From assembly GCA_963775185.1 (NCBI GenBank), contig CAVZIE010000015.1:124001-188000 (forward strand): a stretch of DNA of 64,000 bases, given 5' to 3'. Under the pieces are notes generated by a model. That model saw only the letters and a program-made list of their open reading frames with translations. It made no database searches and was not told the origin of the DNA. Origin of the DNA: JAPSGB01 sp963775185 (GTDB lineage Bacteria > Myxococcota_A > Polyangia > Polyangiales > Polyangiaceae). This document shows, one piece after another, positions 62,756 to 64,000 of the stretch. The translations under genes were made by a program, and so were the position numbers. The stretch's first letter is position 1. Every line of letters begins with the position of its first letter.

Positions 62756-64000
62756 TCAACGACGCCGCCGCAGCAGCGTGCCCAGCGCCAGCGCGACGAC
62801 CGCGCCGATCGCGCTCCAGGGGCTGTTCCGCCCCGCGACGTTGCACCCGCCTCGCGCGTCCACGCCGTCGCTCGCGATCCAGCGATCGACGGCGATCGGC
62901 AGCTTTCGTTCGATCAGCACCTGGTCGTCCCAGGTCACGTCCAGGCGCAGCTCGCCGCCGCCGCTCCCCGCGGGCGCCGCGGCGGCGAACCGCCACAGGC
63001 CTGGCGCGACGCGGGTGAGCGGCGTCGTGATGTGCGCGGGCGCCACCATGAGCTTCAGCCGAGCGGCGTCGAATCCGTCCGCAATGCTGCCGTCCGCGGC
63101 GCGCAGCTCGAGCACGCCCACAAGTGGCCAGTCCGGGTCGGGATGCGCGTAGGTGCTCGCCAGGCCGACCCAGCTCGCCGAAGCGGCGGGCTCGCGTGCG
63201 ATCGGCGTCTGCTGGGCGCGGAGCACGTCGAGCGTTCCGGGCAGATCGAGCGCGCCGGGACCGAGCTGCGGCTCGAGCGGCGCGCTGCCCGCGAGGCGCC
63301 GCGCGCCGGCCTGGAGCAGCGTGCGAATCCGATCCTGGGTGAGCGCCGGATCCAGCGCGAGCAGCAGCGCGACCGCCCCGCTTACGACGGGCGTGGCCAT
63401 GGAGGTGCCGCTGGTCACCGCGTGGTGGTCATCGACGACGAGACACTGGCTTCCGTTCTTGCACATGGATCCGCCCGCGAAGATGCTCGACGGGTTCGTC
63501 GACGGGTCGGCGAGGTGGGCCATCGCTCCCACGACGAAGGCCCCCGGCGCCAGGATGTCCGGCTTCATGGCGCCGTCCACGGCGGGTCCCGCGCCGCTGA
63601 AGTAGGCGATGGAGTCGAGCGGCGGATCGGTGAGCGCGCCGAAGGTCGGGACCTTCACGCCCTCTCCAGCGCGATCGATCCAGCTGGTCCGGTTGAGCGT
63701 CGCGCCCACGGCGATGAGCCCGGGGCTGGACGCCGGGACGCCGATCGTCCCTTCCTTCTCCGCGCGCGGGAACAAGGCGCCTGCACTGCCGGCCGCGGGA
63801 TCGAGATCCCCGGTGCTCTGCACCCAGAGGTCCGCCGTCCCGTGCCCCTCGAGCCGGAGCGCGAACACGCTTCCCGACGACCATTTCCCGTCGAGCACGA
63901 CCACTGCCCCGTTCGAGCCGGTAAGCGGGCTGTCCGATCCGGTGACGCCGTTGAAGATCGAGACGGTGATGTCGCCGCTCTTGTAGCCCGCCGAGTGCCC
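62756..64000 (-). CDS. S8 subtilisin-like serine protease, partial (5' end outside window) with MYXO-CTERM tail
   Basis: Open from the window edge to 62756, at least 414 residues. GHSAGYKSGDI (catalytic His region likely further upstream), SSPGLIAVGATLNRTSW, DILAPGAFVVG and the nucleophile Ser in SGTSMATPVVSGAVALLLAL identify an S8 protease. A C-terminal beta domain (LLRA.../LRLDVTWDDQVLIERKLPIA) is followed by GGCNVAGRNSP, a helix (AIGAVVALALGTL) and LRRRR, a MYXO-CTERM signal for surface attachment. It should degrade proteins outside the cell. The active-site Asp/His pair and signal peptide lie outside the window. Confidence 0.88.
   Translation of the reverse strand, partial: GHSAGYKSGDITVSIFNGVTGSDSPLTGSNGAVVVLDGKWSSGSVFALRLEGHGTADLWVQSTGDLDPAAGSAGALFPRAEKEGTIGVPASSPGLIAVGATLNRTSWIDRAGEGVKVPTFGALTDPPLDSIAYFSGAGPAVDGAMKPDILAPGAFVVGAMAHLADPSTNPSSIFAGGSMCKNGSQCLVVDDHHAVTSGTSMATPVVSGAVALLLALDPALTQDRIRTLLQAGARRLAGSAPLEPQLGPGALDLPGTLDVLRAQQTPIAREPAASASWVGLASTYAHPDPDWPLVGVLELRAADGSIADGFDAARLKLMVAPAHITTPLTRVAPGLWRFAAAAPAGSGGGELRLDVTWDDQVLIERKLPIAVDRWIASDGVDARGGCNVAGRNSPWSAIGAVVALALGTLLRRRR

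Noticed and set aside
1..64000. tRNA, rRNA, CRISPR, prophage and insertion-sequence genes
   Set aside because: None of the tell-tale sequences or repeat spacing was found on reading both strands.

Overview
The window is a GC-rich stretch of about 64 kb that looks chromosomal and most resembles the phylum Myxococcota, probably a polyangial (Sorangium/Labilithrix-like) lineage. The grounds are: many lipoproteins with a Gly/Ser/Thr/Ala-repeat linker after the lipobox; C-terminal Cys - membrane helix - Arg-cluster sorting tails of the MYXO-CTERM type (18484-19989, 22669-23247, 62756-64000); a Pkn-type Ser/Thr kinase; a TIGR02266-type PilZ protein; and an AgmX/PglI-type protein. No rRNA, tRNA, CRISPR array, transposase or phage gene was seen.

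Layout. 1-7300: a cut acetoacetate-decarboxylase-like gene, a Cys-rich repeat lipoprotein, a DUF1513/aldehyde dehydrogenase pair, a Ser/Thr kinase and a GH5 lipoprotein. 7300-13400: SRPBCC protein, HD-GYP/LuxR-HTH regulator, lipoproteins, a PlsC acyltransferase and an alpha/beta hydrolase. 13500-24700: hybrid histidine kinase, a coupled DUF4185/outer-membrane/lipoprotein operon, GH25 lysozyme, methyltransferase, a repeat-rich sorted protein and a broken prolyl iminopeptidase. 24700-35130: SseB-family protein, beta-barrel, a second acyltransferase, PilZ, then three large genes resembling the complex I membrane subunits NuoH, NuoL and NuoM, each carrying added extracytoplasmic sequence. 35270-42330: SMI1/KNR4 protein, PHA-regulator-type protein, ECF sigma/anti-sigma pair, gamma-glutamyltransferase and glutathione synthetase. 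42330-48160: second hybrid kinase, monoacylglycerol-lipase-like hydrolase, lipoprotein and AgmX-type pair. 48246-50973: five tightly packed genes in the order small helical protein - helical protein - SycD/LcrH chaperone - large hydrophobic translocator-like - small translocator-like, the order of lcrGV-lcrH-yopBD, with no injectisome genes nearby. 50979-60675: two acyl-CoA dehydrogenases with an upstream dyad, rplU-rpmA, HAD phosphatase, mutL, miaA and a three-gene unknown operon. 60757-64000: exported protein, membrane protein and a cut subtilisin-like protease.

Four signals cut across the genes. (1) A dispersed GC-rich palindrome (half-site core TGCCGGTCCGGCGCGGAA and its complement) occurs about 17 times as single or inverted paired half-sites, mostly between genes but also inside coding ends and linkers. 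(2) Five otherwise intact genes (pip, the ECF sigma gene, gshB, the exported protein at 41329 and the acidic protein at 59236-60136) each read as if they hold one surplus base. This suggests indel errors in the assembly, real decay, or frameshifting. (3) Start codons are often embedded in NTGA overlaps. At least mutL, and probably the HAD gene and the lipase gene, start at CTG. (4) Complex I-like subunits appear to have lost family proton-channel residues. All calls come from reading the sequence; no database search was run.
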